Source: Clostridiales bacterium (lineage in GTDB: Bacteria; Bacillota; Clostridia; Lachnospirales; Lachnospiraceae). From it: DNA of 45,604 bases. Positions 1 through 8,594 of the stretch are shown one piece after another. The stretch spans positions 1 to 45,604 of the forward strand of contig JAAYPT010000038.1 of the NCBI GenBank assembly GCA_012519695.1, in the 5' to 3' direction. A model generated the notes under the pieces. That model made no database searches and was not told the origin of the DNA. It worked only from the letters and a program-made list of their open reading frames with translations. Position 1 is the stretch's first letter. The number at the start of each line of letters is the position of its first letter. The position numbers and the translations under genes were made by a program.

Positions 1-1473
1 ATGCCCCCCTTGTGGGAACATATCCACCGGCTGCACCTTCTTCACCTCATATCCCTGTTCACACAGATACTTCAAGTCTCGTGCCAGTGTAGCAGAATCA
101 CAGCTTACATATACCACACGTTCCGGCTTCATTTTCAAGATGGTTTCCAAACATTTTTCATCACAGCCCTTGCGTGGTGGGTCTACTACGATTACATCCG
201 GATGCAGCATATCCTCCGGCTTTCCTTCTTCCAGACATTCCTTACGTTCCTTTACGTTTTCTTTGCTATCTGCGCACTCTGCCCCCAGCTTGCCTTTTGC
301 CATTCCCTTCTCATAGAAATCCGGCAGCACTTCCTCTGCCTTTCCTACGAAAAATGTTACATTCTCAATACCGTTTATTTTGGCATTATTCTTGGCATCT
401 GCAATAGCCGCCGGTACAATTTCCACACCATATACCTGCTTTGCCTTTTGCGCCAAAAACAGAGAAATTGTTCCAATTCCGCAATACAAATCCCAAACGG
501 TTTCTTTTCCGGTAAGTCCTGCGTACTCTAATGCTGTACCGTAGAGTTTTTCTGTCTGTATCGGATTGACCTGATAAAAAGAAAGTGGCGATATCTGATA
601 TTGAATGTCACCAATATAATCTGTGATATAATCCTGTCCCCAAAGGGATATGATTTGTTCTCCCAAAATGACATTGGTGTTTTTCTCATTTACATTCAAG
701 GTAATGCTGGTCATCCCCTGAATTGCAGTCAACTGCTCTACCAACTGCTCTGCATGCGGCAGTTTCTTTCCATTTACCACAAGACAGACCATAATCTCCT
801 TGGTGGTAAAACCAAAACGGATCAGCACATGGCGCACCAGACCTTTTCCGGTAGTTTCATCATAGGCTGAAATATGATATTTTTCCATAAAAGAAATCAC
901 AATATCCAGAATCTTCTCATTAATCTCTACACCAAGATAACACTTACGATTCGGTATAATATTGTGACTGCGGCTGGCATAAAAGCCCGTTATAATTTTT
1001 CCATTTTTATCTGTTCCGATAGGAAACTGTGCCTTATTCCGATAAAAATATGGCTCTTCCATGCCAATCACCGGATTTACTGTAAGACCATCGCCGCTGC
1101 CATCTGCTTCTTTTACAGCAAAACCACCGATTCTTTTCAGATTATTGCGTACTTTATTTTCTTTGAACTCTAACTGTTTCTGGTACGCTACTGCCTGAAT
1201 CTGACAACCTCCGCACTGGCGATGATATTCACATTTCGGCTCTACACGGTAAGGGGATGGAATCAGTATTTCCATCATTCTGGCATAACCGTAGTGTTTC
1301 TTCATTTTCATGATTTTTACACGAACACGGTCACCTAGCACAGCATCTTTTACAAAAAGAGTCACTCCTTCTGCCTTTCCAATGCCTTCTCCATCCACTC
1401 CCATATCTTCAATGGTAAGTTCCAGTTCCATATCTTTTTTTAATATATTTTCACTCTTATTTTTTCCTGACAT
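1..1473 (-). CDS. rlmD: 23S rRNA (uracil-5-)-methyltransferase, RlmD/RumA family, 3' end beyond window
   Basis: Methylates a uridine of 23S rRNA at C5 using S-adenosylmethionine. The frame starts at ATG 1473 and stays open for 491 codons to the window edge, so the C-terminus is missing. An N-terminal TRAM-like region (about residues 15-70) precedes Cys81, Cys87 and Cys90 in the C-x5-C-x2-C spacing of the RumA iron-sulfur site, with a fourth Cys in NRKCYLGVE. The catalytic region reads VVDPPRKGCDEKCLE followed by VYVSCDSATLARDLKYL. A charged stretch of about 35 residues (KGMAKGKLGAEC...EEGKPEDML) lies between the SAM-binding fold and DPPRKG, where most family members are shorter. The gene begins 9 bp after the yhaM-like stop, so the two are probably cotranscribed. 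The family assignment is firm; the exact target uridine is inferred. Confidence 0.93.
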   Translation of the reverse strand, partial: MSGKNKSENILKKDMELELTIEDMGVDGEGIGKAEGVTLFVKDAVLGDRVRVKIMKMKKHYGYARMMEILIPSPYRVEPKCEYHRQCGGCQIQAVAYQKQLEFKENKVRNNLKRIGGFAVKEADGSGDGLTVNPVIGMEEPYFYRNKAQFPIGTDKNGKIITGFYASRSHNIIPNRKCYLGVEINEKILDIVISFMEKYHISAYDETTGKGLVRHVLIRFGFTTKEIMVCLVVNGKKLPHAEQLVEQLTAIQGMTSITLNVNEKNTNVILGEQIISLWGQDYITDYIGDIQYQISPLSFYQVNPIQTEKLYGTALEYAGLTGKETVWDLYCGIGTISLFLAQKAKQVYGVEIVPAAIADAKNNAKINGIENVTFFVGKAEEVLPDFYEKGMAKGKLGAECADSKENVKERKECLEEGKPEDMLHPDVIVVDPPRKGCDEKCLETILKMKPERVVYVSCDSATLARDLKYLCEQGYEVKKVQPVDMFPQGGH

Positions 1474-1482
1474 ACGCGCTTC

Positions 1483-2430
1483 CTAATCACTGGTTCTTCG
1501 CAAATTAGACTCAAACATACGATTGTAGCCCACCCAGTCTGTATTTCCTTCTGGGACTGCTGCAAATATTTCTTTTATTGTTTCCATTTTTGCATCTGTA
1601 TTATCTGCAAAACTCAATGCTACCGCCTCTGCAAGTGCCGGTTTTTTCGGAGAACCATACTCCAATTCTCCATGATGTGCCAAAATACAGTGCTTCAGTT
1701 CATTTGCCAAACGTGGTGGAAATCCCGGAATCGTGCGAATACGCTCTCCTACCATTTCTGCACCAATCATAATGTGACCTAACAACTGACCTTCATCGGT
1801 ATAATCATTTGCCGGGAATACAGAAAGCTCCTCTAATTTTCCAATATCATGGAAAATAGCTGCTGCAAGCAACAAGTCTTTGTTCAGTATTGGATAATTC
1901 TGCGTATAATAATTACACAGTTTTGTAACACCCAAAGTATGCTCTAACAATCCGCCTACAAATCCATGGTGTACGCTTTTGGCTGCACTATGAAACTTAA
2001 ATCGCTTTTCAAAGTCTTTATCTTCTATAAAAAAGCTGGACAGTAATTGTTTCAAGTAAGGATTCTTCATTCCCTGTATAAATCCCACCAGCTCTGTATA
2101 CATTTCATCGATATTTTTATCACTAACAGGAAGATAATCCTTTGGCTCATATTCTCCTTCCTGTACCTTGCGCACACGCTTTACATTTAACTGTAAAGCT
2201 CCCTGAAAGCTTGTTACATCTCCTACCACATCGATATAATCTAATGCTTCAAATTCATCAATTCCCTGTGAATTTGGGTCCCATATTTTTGCATCTAATG
2301 TTCCTGTTTTATCCTGCAAAATCAAGGATTCATATGCCTTCCCTGCTTTGGTTAGTGCAGTCTGTTTCGCCTTGCACAAGTAAATCTCTCCAACACGTTC
2401 GCCCTCTCGCAGGGTTTCAATATATTTCAT
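1483..2430 (-). CDS. yhaM: YhaM-family 3'-5' exoribonuclease (OB fold + HD domain)
   Basis: This 315-residue protein matches the YhaM/CBF1 family, which trims short RNA (and DNA) 3' ends in Firmicutes. Residues 10-95 form an OB-fold nucleic-acid-binding domain (GKAYESLILQDKTGTLDAKIWD). Residues 150-290 form the metal-dependent HD phosphohydrolase domain, with HHGFVGGLLEHT at 154-165, HDIGK at 194-198 and a later AHHGELEYGSP. Length and domain order are those of the family. It lies between the HtrA-like gene and rlmD on the same strand. The start is the ATG preceded by AAGGAGCAAATT. The assignment is by motif and architecture. Confidence 0.9.
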   Translation of the reverse strand: MKYIETLREGERVGEIYLCKAKQTALTKAGKAYESLILQDKTGTLDAKIWDPNSQGIDEFEALDYIDVVGDVTSFQGALQLNVKRVRKVQEGEYEPKDYLPVSDKNIDEMYTELVGFIQGMKNPYLKQLLSSFFIEDKDFEKRFKFHSAAKSVHHGFVGGLLEHTLGVTKLCNYYTQNYPILNKDLLLAAAIFHDIGKLEELSVFPANDYTDEGQLLGHIMIGAEMVGERIRTIPGFPPRLANELKHCILAHHGELEYGSPKKPALAEAVALSFADNTDAKMETIKEIFAAVPEGNTDWVGYNRMFESNLRRTSD

Positions 2431-2477
2431 AATTTGCTCCTTCTACTTTTATCTCTTTTTCTAATTCTAACACAATC

Positions 2478-3746
2478 CTACTGCAAAACTCCAACTCCTG
2501 CATTACACTCAAGTTCTACATATTCCTCTGCATTTTGGCGTTTCAGCGTAATTTTCACTGCATCCCCCGGATTCAATCCCAGCAACAACTGATTGTACTG
2601 CTCTACCGAGGTGATTTCCTCACCATTCATTTTTACAATAACATCTGCTTCCTGTAATCCGGCTGCCATCGCAGGAGAATCCAGCTCAACACCTTTCACA
2701 TATACGCCCTTTGGTATACTATAAGTCTCAGAAATATCATCTGTTACGGTACTGATACGAAGTCCCAGATACGGAATATCCTTGTTATTTGAAAGATCTT
2801 CAATCACCTGCTTCAACTCGGAAATAGAGATTGCTGTAATGGTATTACGGTCTCCCTGATTACTATAATCTTTAAGTACCAGTCCCACAATCTCACCGGA
2901 CAGATTCAATAGCACACCACCACCATTTTCACTTCCTACCATATCCGTGGTAAAAATCGTATAATTATTATCAATGGTTGTTACCTTATTCTGAGTGGAG
3001 GTAATGGTTCCGCACATAATAGAATCACTTGAGCCCAATGGATTTCCAATGGCAATTACCACGGTTCCCTGAGACATTACCAGGGAATTTCCAAGTGTTG
3101 CCACTGCAATCCGACTCATCGTATCTTCGGAAATATCTGCCAATGCCACACTAATTACTGCAACTCCTGTGTTTCCATCATATTTTTTCAAAGTTGCAGG
3201 AACCGTTACCTTATCACAAAATGTAATAGATATGGACTGGGCATCTGCAATTACTTTTCTTTCTGTTAAAATCAATAACTCCTGTCCATTATTTCCAATA
3301 ATAATACCAGATGCCTGATTTTGACTTTCATACGGAGTATTGAACCAATCAGTTCCACTGGTAACTCCTGTTACCATAACTACAGACTTATCTGCCTGTT
3401 TTCCGATGGCATAAAGCTCCTTTTGCAGATTTTGATATCCATCTACTCCCAGTTCTTCCTGCACATATACGGGCTCTTGCGTTTCTTCTTCATTCTGTCC
3501 CTGTGATGTTTGCTCCTCATCCTTTGGTTCTTCATCCTTTGGGATTGTAATGGTCTGATCCTTTTTCGGCTGTGTCCATTCCTCAATATGCGGTTTTAAG
3601 CATACAAAAGCAAGACATGCCACCGCACCAAATACAATGGCGCACAAAATATCGTATGCCAGATGGATCAGCATACGCTTCTTGTTAATTGGTTTATCTT
3701 TTATTTTTTCCTTAATAAAAGAAAATTCCTCATCATCCTGTTTCAT
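2478..3746 (-). CDS. HtrA/DegP-like membrane-anchored PDZ protein, catalytic triad lost
   Basis: A 422-residue protein with the HtrA layout. It has a short cytoplasmic N-terminus, one membrane segment at about 26-50, an acidic linker (70-95), a trypsin-like double barrel (about 115-315) and a C-terminal PDZ domain (about 325-415, GVYVKGVELDSPAMAAGL). HtrA enzymes degrade or refold envelope proteins. Here the His motif TNNHV reads ILTERKV (Lys164), the Asp motif TDLAV reads NTGVAV (Gly194), and the serine motif GNSGGPL reads ENGGGVL (Gly275). All three catalytic positions therefore appear replaced, while IAIGNPLG and the fold-defining glycines remain. It is more likely a substrate-binding or regulatory pseudo-protease than a peptidase. 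The start ATG is preceded by AGAGGAG. Loss of activity is inferred. Confidence 0.85.
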   Translation of the reverse strand: MKQDDEEFSFIKEKIKDKPINKKRMLIHLAYDILCAIVFGAVACLAFVCLKPHIEEWTQPKKDQTITIPKDEEPKDEEQTSQGQNEEETQEPVYVQEELGVDGYQNLQKELYAIGKQADKSVVMVTGVTSGTDWFNTPYESQNQASGIIIGNNGQELLILTERKVIADAQSISITFCDKVTVPATLKKYDGNTGVAVISVALADISEDTMSRIAVATLGNSLVMSQGTVVIAIGNPLGSSDSIMCGTITSTQNKVTTIDNNYTIFTTDMVGSENGGGVLLNLSGEIVGLVLKDYSNQGDRNTITAISISELKQVIEDLSNNKDIPYLGLRISTVTDDISETYSIPKGVYVKGVELDSPAMAAGLQEADVIVKMNGEEITSVEQYNQLLLGLNPGDAVKITLKRQNAEEYVELECNAGVGVLQ

Positions 3747-3819
3747 AACGAGTTCTCCTCTAGTAAAACCACTTTAAACTTAACCATTTTAGACTCAAAA
3801 ATGCCTTGCATTTTTTCGT

Positions 3820-3898
3820 TAACATATCCACTCCTTCGGAGCTTACAGTTTTTGCTTCGCAAAAGCTGTGAAACTATTTCATAGTTTCTGATATGTTA
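3820..3898. repeat. three-armed inverted-repeat (cloverleaf-like) element
   Basis: Outer arms TAACATATC (3820-3828) and GATATGTTA (3890-3898) are exact reverse complements. They enclose three consecutive hairpins: CTCC/GGAG (3831-3841), ACAG-T-TTTTGC/GCAAAA-G-CTGT (3845-3869) and GAAACTAT/ATAGTTTC (3870-3888). Each has a three-base TTC loop on this strand. It lies between the divergent HtrA-like and mutS2 genes and would form the 5' leader of the HtrA-like mRNA. I do not recognise it as a known riboswitch. Confidence 0.8.
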
Positions 3899-3899
3899 C

Positions 3900-3928
3900 A
3901 TTATACGTTCTTCTTTCCATTGTTGCAA
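3900..3928 (-). promoter_or_regulatory. predicted promoter of the HtrA-like gene
   Basis: On the minus strand there is a -35 TTGCAA (3928-3923), a 17-bp spacer and a -10 TATAAT (3905-3900). Transcription would start near 3893, inside the outer arm of the adjacent three-armed element. The -35 hexamer is self-complementary and is shared with the mutS2 promoter. Confidence 0.7.
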
Positions 3929-3951
3929 GATTTTTATTTTTACGGTAAAAT
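3923..3951 (+). promoter_or_regulatory. predicted mutS2 promoter
   Basis: TTGCAA (3923-3928), a 17-bp spacer and TAAAAT (3946-3951), about 70 bp upstream of the mutS2 start. The same TTGCAA read on the other strand serves the divergent HtrA-like gene. Confidence 0.65.
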
Positions 3952-4022
3952 GTATTAAATAGGCGGATTCTCTGCTTATTTACCAGTAATCTTACAACTT
4001 TTTAATATAAGGACTTAAAATT

Positions 4023-6401
4023 ATGAATGAAAAAGTATTAAAAACATTAGAATATAATAAAATTATTGATCTGCTGACGGAGTATGCTACTTCGGAATCC
4101 GGAAGGGAACTTTGCCGAAAGTTAAAACCCATGACGGATTTAGAGGCTATTGAGGATGCACAGGCAAAGACCCGTGACGCTCTTTCTCGTATTTTTAAAA
4201 AGGGCAGTCTTTCCTTCTCCGGACTTCACAATATCGGAGCATCTCTGAAGCGTTTGGAAATCGGCGGTACCCTTGGAATTGAAGAACTTTTACGCATTGC
4301 CTCACTCCTTGAGGTTGCCAAACGTGCCAAGGCTTACTCTCGCAGCGACCGGGAAGATACCAAAGCAGACTCTCTTGACGAACTTTTTGACAAAGTCGAG
4401 CCTTTGACTCCTCTATTAGATGAAATTCGCAGATGTATCATTTCGGAAGATGAAATTGCAGACGATGCTTCTTCTACCTTGAAAAATATCCGTCGTTCCA
4501 TGAAAAACATCAATGACAAAATCCGTAATCAGATGAATACTATGTTAAATAACACAGACACTCGAAATCTGTTACAGGATGCTGTGGTTACCATGCGAAA
4601 TGGCAGATATTGCCTGCCGGTAAAGGCAGAAGCCAAGGGGCAGGTGCCCGGTATGATTCACGACCAGTCTTCTACCGGTTCTACCATTTTTATTGAGCCT
4701 ATGGCTGTAGTGAAGTTAAACAATGACTTAAAAGAACTGTTTTTAAAAGAACAGGAAGAAATCGAAGTCATTTTGGCAAACCTGAGTGCTCAGGTAGCTG
4801 AATACATTTCTTTTTTACAAGACGATTATCAGGTATTGACTGAACTGGATTTTATTTTTGCCAAGGGTTCTCTTGCAAAAAGCTACAACGGTACTGCTCC
4901 TCTTTTCAATACTGAGCACCGTATTCGTATTCGAAAGGGAAGACATCCACTGTTAGATTCTCACAAAGTAGTTCCCATTGATATTCACTTAGGGGATGAC
5001 TTTGATTTGTTAATTGTAACCGGTCCAAATACCGGTGGTAAAACCGTTTCCATTAAAACCGTAGGACTTTTTACCCTGATGGGGCAGGCAGGTCTTCATA
5101 TCCCTGCAAATGACCGCTCCGAGCTGTCTATTTTCCATGAAGTATTTGCAGACATCGGAGATGAGCAAAGTATTGAGCAAAGTCTTAGTACCTTCTCTTC
5201 TCATATGACCAACATTATTTCTATTTTAGACCGGGTAGACGAAGACTCACTGGTGCTTTTTGACGAGTTATGTGCAGGAACTGACCCAACAGAAGGTGCT
5301 GCACTTGCCATCTCTATTTTAACCAGACTTCACAACTACGGTATTCGTACCATGGCAACCACTCATTACAGCGAGCTTAAAGTTTTCGCCCTTTCTACTC
5401 CCGGTGTGGAAAATGCCTGCTGTGAATTTTCCGTTGAGACCTTAAGTCCTACTTACCGTCTTTTAATCGGTATTCCGGGAAAAAGTAATGCCTTTGCGAT
5501 TTCCGGGAAATTAGGCTTAAGTGAAGATATTATTACAGAAGCGAAAAAACACCTGACGGAGCAGGACGAAAGTTTTGAAGACCTGATTTCCGACTTAGAA
5601 TCCAGCCGTGTTACCATTGAAAAAGAACGTTTAGAGGTAGAGCAGTATAAGCAGGAAATTGCCTCTTTGAAGAAAAAATTAGAGCAAAAACAAGAGCGTA
5701 TCGACAGTCAGAAGGAAAAAATCATCCGTCAGGCAAACGAAGAAGCTCATGCTATTTTACGAGAAGCAAAAGAAGTTGCCGACCAGACTATCAAAAACTT
5801 CCACAAGTACGGAAAAGCCACTCCTTCCATGAAAGATATGGAACAGGAGCGTTCTAAACTTCGTGATAAAATGAATAGCTTAGAAAAGGATATGTCCCTT
5901 AAGCAGAAAAATGCCCAGACCAATCACAAGGTTCCTAAGAAACTGCGCATTGGTGACACAGTAAAAGTTTTGAGTATGAATCTCACCGGAACTGTCCACA
6001 CTCTGCCGAATGAAAAAGGCGACTTATATGTCCAGATGGGTATTTTACGGTCTTTGGTAAATATCAAAGATTTGATATTAGTAGAAGAAACTCCGGTACT
6101 TGGAAACAAGAAAAAATCCACCGGTGCCGGAAAAATCAAAATGGCAAAATCCGCTTCTGTTTCTACCGAAATCAATCTGATTGGTAAAACTACGGATGAA
6201 GCCATTGCACTTTTAGATAAATACTTAGACGACGCCTACATTGCCCATATGCCTTCCGTACGCATTGTACACGGAAAAGGTACCGGTGCACTTCGAAACG
6301 CCGTACACAATCATTTAAAACGTTTAAAATACATCAAATCCTACCGTCTTGGTGAATTTGGTGAAGGAGATGCCGGCGTAACCATTGCCGAGTTCAAATA
6401 A
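4023..6401 (+). CDS. mutS2: MutS2 family ATPase/endonuclease
   Basis: A 792-residue MutS2, a DNA-structure and collided-ribosome-associated ATPase that lacks the mismatch-recognition domains of MutS. Visible are the core/clamp domain (1-300), Walker A GPNTGGKT (334-341), Walker B SLVLFDELCAGTDPTEGAAL (near 405), a long coiled coil (about 520-630), a KOW-like segment (about 645-695) and a C-terminal Smr domain (about 715-792) with IVHGKGTGALR. The Smr entry motif, usually LDLR or LDLH, reads INLIG, so nuclease activity of that domain is uncertain. ATG 4023 follows a weak AAGGAC. It is the first gene of an apparent operon with the two-component genes; the response regulator ATG lies 12 bp after this stop. 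Confidence 0.95.
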   Translation: MNEKVLKTLEYNKIIDLLTEYATSESGRELCRKLKPMTDLEAIEDAQAKTRDALSRIFKKGSLSFSGLHNIGASLKRLEIGGTLGIEELLRIASLLEVAKRAKAYSRSDREDTKADSLDELFDKVEPLTPLLDEIRRCIISEDEIADDASSTLKNIRRSMKNINDKIRNQMNTMLNNTDTRNLLQDAVVTMRNGRYCLPVKAEAKGQVPGMIHDQSSTGSTIFIEPMAVVKLNNDLKELFLKEQEEIEVILANLSAQVAEYISFLQDDYQVLTELDFIFAKGSLAKSYNGTAPLFNTEHRIRIRKGRHPLLDSHKVVPIDIHLGDDFDLLIVTGPNTGGKTVSIKTVGLFTLMGQAGLHIPANDRSELSIFHEVFADIGDEQSIEQSLSTFSSHMTNIISILDRVDEDSLVLFDELCAGTDPTEGAALAISILTRLHNYGIRTMATTHYSELKVFALSTPGVENACCEFSVETLSPTYRLLIGIPGKSNAFAISGKLGLSEDIITEAKKHLTEQDESFEDLISDLESSRVTIEKERLEVEQYKQEIASLKKKLEQKQERIDSQKEKIIRQANEEAHAILREAKEVADQTIKNFHKYGKATPSMKDMEQERSKLRDKMNSLEKDMSLKQKNAQTNHKVPKKLRIGDTVKVLSMNLTGTVHTLPNEKGDLYVQMGILRSLVNIKDLILVEETPVLGNKKKSTGAGKIKMAKSASVSTEINLIGKTTDEAIALLDKYLDDAYIAHMPSVRIVHGKGTGALRNAVHNHLKRLKYIKSYRLGEFGEGDAGVTIAEFK

Positions 6402-6413
6402 GGAGTGACCACT

Positions 6414-7112
6414 ATGGTAGCAAAACAGAAAATTCTTATCGTAGACGATGATGTAAATATTGCAGAACTGATTTCTCTCTATCTGACCAAGGAGTGTTAT
6501 GACACTCGTATGGTCAATGACGGAGAGGAAGCACTTGCTGTATACGAACAATATCAACCCAACCTCATTCTACTGGATTTGATGCTTCCGGGTATTGACG
6601 GTTATCAGGTATGTCGTGAAATCCGTACCAAGTCCAACGTTCCGATTATCATGCTTTCCGCAAAGGGAGAAATCTTTGATAAAGTCTTAGGATTGGAATT
6701 AGGTGCCGATGATTATATTATGAAGCCTTTTGATTCCAAGGAATTAGTTGCTCGTGTAAAAGCGGTATTACGCCGTTATCAGCCATCCAAGCAGGAAGCA
6801 CCCGCCTCTGATATTAAGTGTGTGGAATATCCAGACCTTATTATCAACCAGACCAACTATTCTGTCCTTTACTATGGAAAACCTGTGGATATGCCACCGA
6901 AAGAACTGGAATTATTATATTTTCTGGCTTCTTCTCCAAATCAGGTATTTACCCGTGAACAGCTTTTAGATCACATCTGGGGCTACGAATACATTGGTGA
7001 TACCCGTACCGTAGACGTGCATGTAAAGCGTCTTCGTGAAAAAATCAAAGACCACAAATCCTGGAGTTTGGCTACCGTTTGGGGCATTGGTTACAAGTTT
7101 GAGGTGAAATAG
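6414..7112 (+). CDS. OmpR/PhoB-family response regulator
   Basis: A two-component DNA-binding regulator of about 232 residues. The receiver domain has the acidic pocket DDD at 11-13, phospho-acceptor Asp55 in LILLDLMLPG, Ser82 and Lys104 in MKPFDSKEL. A winged-helix effector domain (about 135-230) ends with RTVDVHVKRLREKI and a WGIGYKF strand. An in-frame GTG at 6405 overlaps the Shine-Dalgarno AAGGAG (6400-6405), so the ATG at 6414 with 8-bp spacing is the better start. The partner kinase begins directly after the stop. Target genes are unknown; proximity to mutS2 does not reveal the signal. Confidence 0.93.
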   Translation: MVAKQKILIVDDDVNIAELISLYLTKECYDTRMVNDGEEALAVYEQYQPNLILLDLMLPGIDGYQVCREIRTKSNVPIIMLSAKGEIFDKVLGLELGADDYIMKPFDSKELVARVKAVLRRYQPSKQEAPASDIKCVEYPDLIINQTNYSVLYYGKPVDMPPKELELLYFLASSPNQVFTREQLLDHIWGYEYIGDTRTVDVHVKRLREKIKDHKSWSLATVWGIGYKFEVK

Positions 7113-8528
7113 TTGAAACGTACATTATATTTAAAACTTTTACTGGGTTATGTGGCTTTTGGTATTTTGGGATTCATTACCATAGCCACATTTACTTCCC
7201 ATCACAGTATGAATTACATAGAAACAAAAGCTGCGGAAAACTTATACCGGGAATCTAACCTGATTGCTTCTAATTATGCAACCAGCTATTATCGACAGAC
7301 AAAAACCCTTGAAGATGTACAGTCTCAGATATCTGCCATTGCCACTTATCTCAATGCAGACGTATGGGTAGTAGATACGAAAGGGAAAATTTTAATTGAT
7401 TCCGCATCTACTACACCTTCCGATACTCCAATTAAGGACTTTGACATTACTTCCTTTGGTACCAAATACTACTTGGTAGGCGATTTTTATAATCTATATT
7501 CGGAAGATGTATTAACGGTGTTTTCCCCTATTACCATCAACTACAAAGTCCAAGGATACGTTTTGATTCATCAGCCTGTTGCACAACTTACCTCGTTTAA
7601 TAATGGCATATTAAATATTTCTTATATGACACTTGCCATTATCTTCCTATGCGCCTTTGTGGTTCTTGGATTGTTTACCTATACGGTATACATCCCCATT
7701 CGAAAAATTACAGAAGCAGCAAAAGAATATGCTACCGGTGATTTTTCAAAACAGATTAATATTCACAAGAATGATGAAATCGGCTATCTTGCCGCTTCTC
7801 TAAACTTTATGGCAACAGAGCTTTCCACCTTAGAAGAAGACCAGCGTAAGTTTATCGCCAATGTATCTCATGATTTTCGCTCTCCTTTAACTTCTATTAA
7901 AGGATATATCGAAGCCATTATGGATGGCACAATTCCTTATGAGATGCAGGATAAATACTTAAACATCATTCTTTTTGAAACCGAGCGACTCAACAAATTG
8001 ACACAGGGTATGCTGGAATTAAATAAATACGGAAAAAAGGGAACCATGTTAGACATTTCCCGGTTTGATATCAACAATACCATTAAAATGGTAGTACAGT
8101 CCTTTGAAGGTACTTGTACGCAAAAGAAAATTTCTTTTGAACTCATTCTAACCGGTCAAACACTGTTTGTTTCTGCCGATATGAGTAAGATTCAGCAGGT
8201 ACTTTACAACTTAATTGACAATGCTATCAAGTTTAGTCATGCTGATTCTTCTATCACTATTGAAACAACAGAGAAAAATGAAAAAGTCTTTGTCTCTGTA
8301 AAAGATACCGGAATTGGTATTCCAAAAGACAGTATCAAAAAGATTTGGGAACGCTTTTACAAAACCGATCTTTCCCGTGGAAAAGATAAAAAGGGAACTG
8401 GTCTTGGCCTTGCTATTGTAAAAGAAATTATTTCCGCACATAATGAAAATATTAACGTAATCAGTACGGAAGGTGTTGGTACCGAATTTATCTTCACACT
8501 TCCTCTTGCAGAAGAAAAGAACGGATAG
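7113..8528 (+). CDS. membrane sensor histidine kinase
   Basis: A 471-residue kinase paired with the preceding regulator. Transmembrane helices lie at about 8-28 and 169-191 and bracket an extracytoplasmic sensor of about 140 residues. A HAMP linker (192-245) follows. The HisKA domain carries the phospho-acceptor His253 in VSHDFRSPLTSIKGYIEAI. The HATPase domain has N box NLIDNAIKF (Asn370), G1 DTGIGIP (398-404) and G2 GTGLGLAIVKE (428-438). The start is TTG at 7113, immediately after the regulator's stop, with GAGGTG 6 bp upstream (7101-7106). No alternative start fits better. The sensor resembles the small PAS-like modules of PhoR/YycG kinases, but the ligand cannot be read. Confidence 0.93.
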   Translation: MKRTLYLKLLLGYVAFGILGFITIATFTSHHSMNYIETKAAENLYRESNLIASNYATSYYRQTKTLEDVQSQISAIATYLNADVWVVDTKGKILIDSASTTPSDTPIKDFDITSFGTKYYLVGDFYNLYSEDVLTVFSPITINYKVQGYVLIHQPVAQLTSFNNGILNISYMTLAIIFLCAFVVLGLFTYTVYIPIRKITEAAKEYATGDFSKQINIHKNDEIGYLAASLNFMATELSTLEEDQRKFIANVSHDFRSPLTSIKGYIEAIMDGTIPYEMQDKYLNIILFETERLNKLTQGMLELNKYGKKGTMLDISRFDINNTIKMVVQSFEGTCTQKKISFELILTGQTLFVSADMSKIQQVLYNLIDNAIKFSHADSSITIETTEKNEKVFVSVKDTGIGIPKDSIKKIWERFYKTDLSRGKDKKGTGLGLAIVKEIISAHNENINVISTEGVGTEFIFTLPLAEEKNG

Positions 8529-8554
8529 AGATATGCCTCTATCCGTTCTTTTTT
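8519..8554 (+). terminator. intrinsic terminator of the mutS2-two-component operon
   Basis: GAACGGATAGAG (8519-8530) pairs with CTCTATCCGTTC (8537-8547), followed by seven T residues. The kinase stop codon lies inside the left arm. Confidence 0.88.
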
Positions 8555-8594
8555 GTTATCCTATGGTAATCTATCCGCTGTCTCACATGATAGA

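Noticed and set aside
1-531. Plus-strand open frame of 176 codons at the left edge
   Set aside because: It is antisense to the rlmD frame, which carries all the family motifs; the plus-strand translation is Phe/Leu/His-rich shadow without a ribosome-binding site.
6405-6413. GTG 6405 as start of the response regulator
   Set aside because: The codon lies on the AAGGAG ribosome-binding site; ATG 6414 is spaced correctly.
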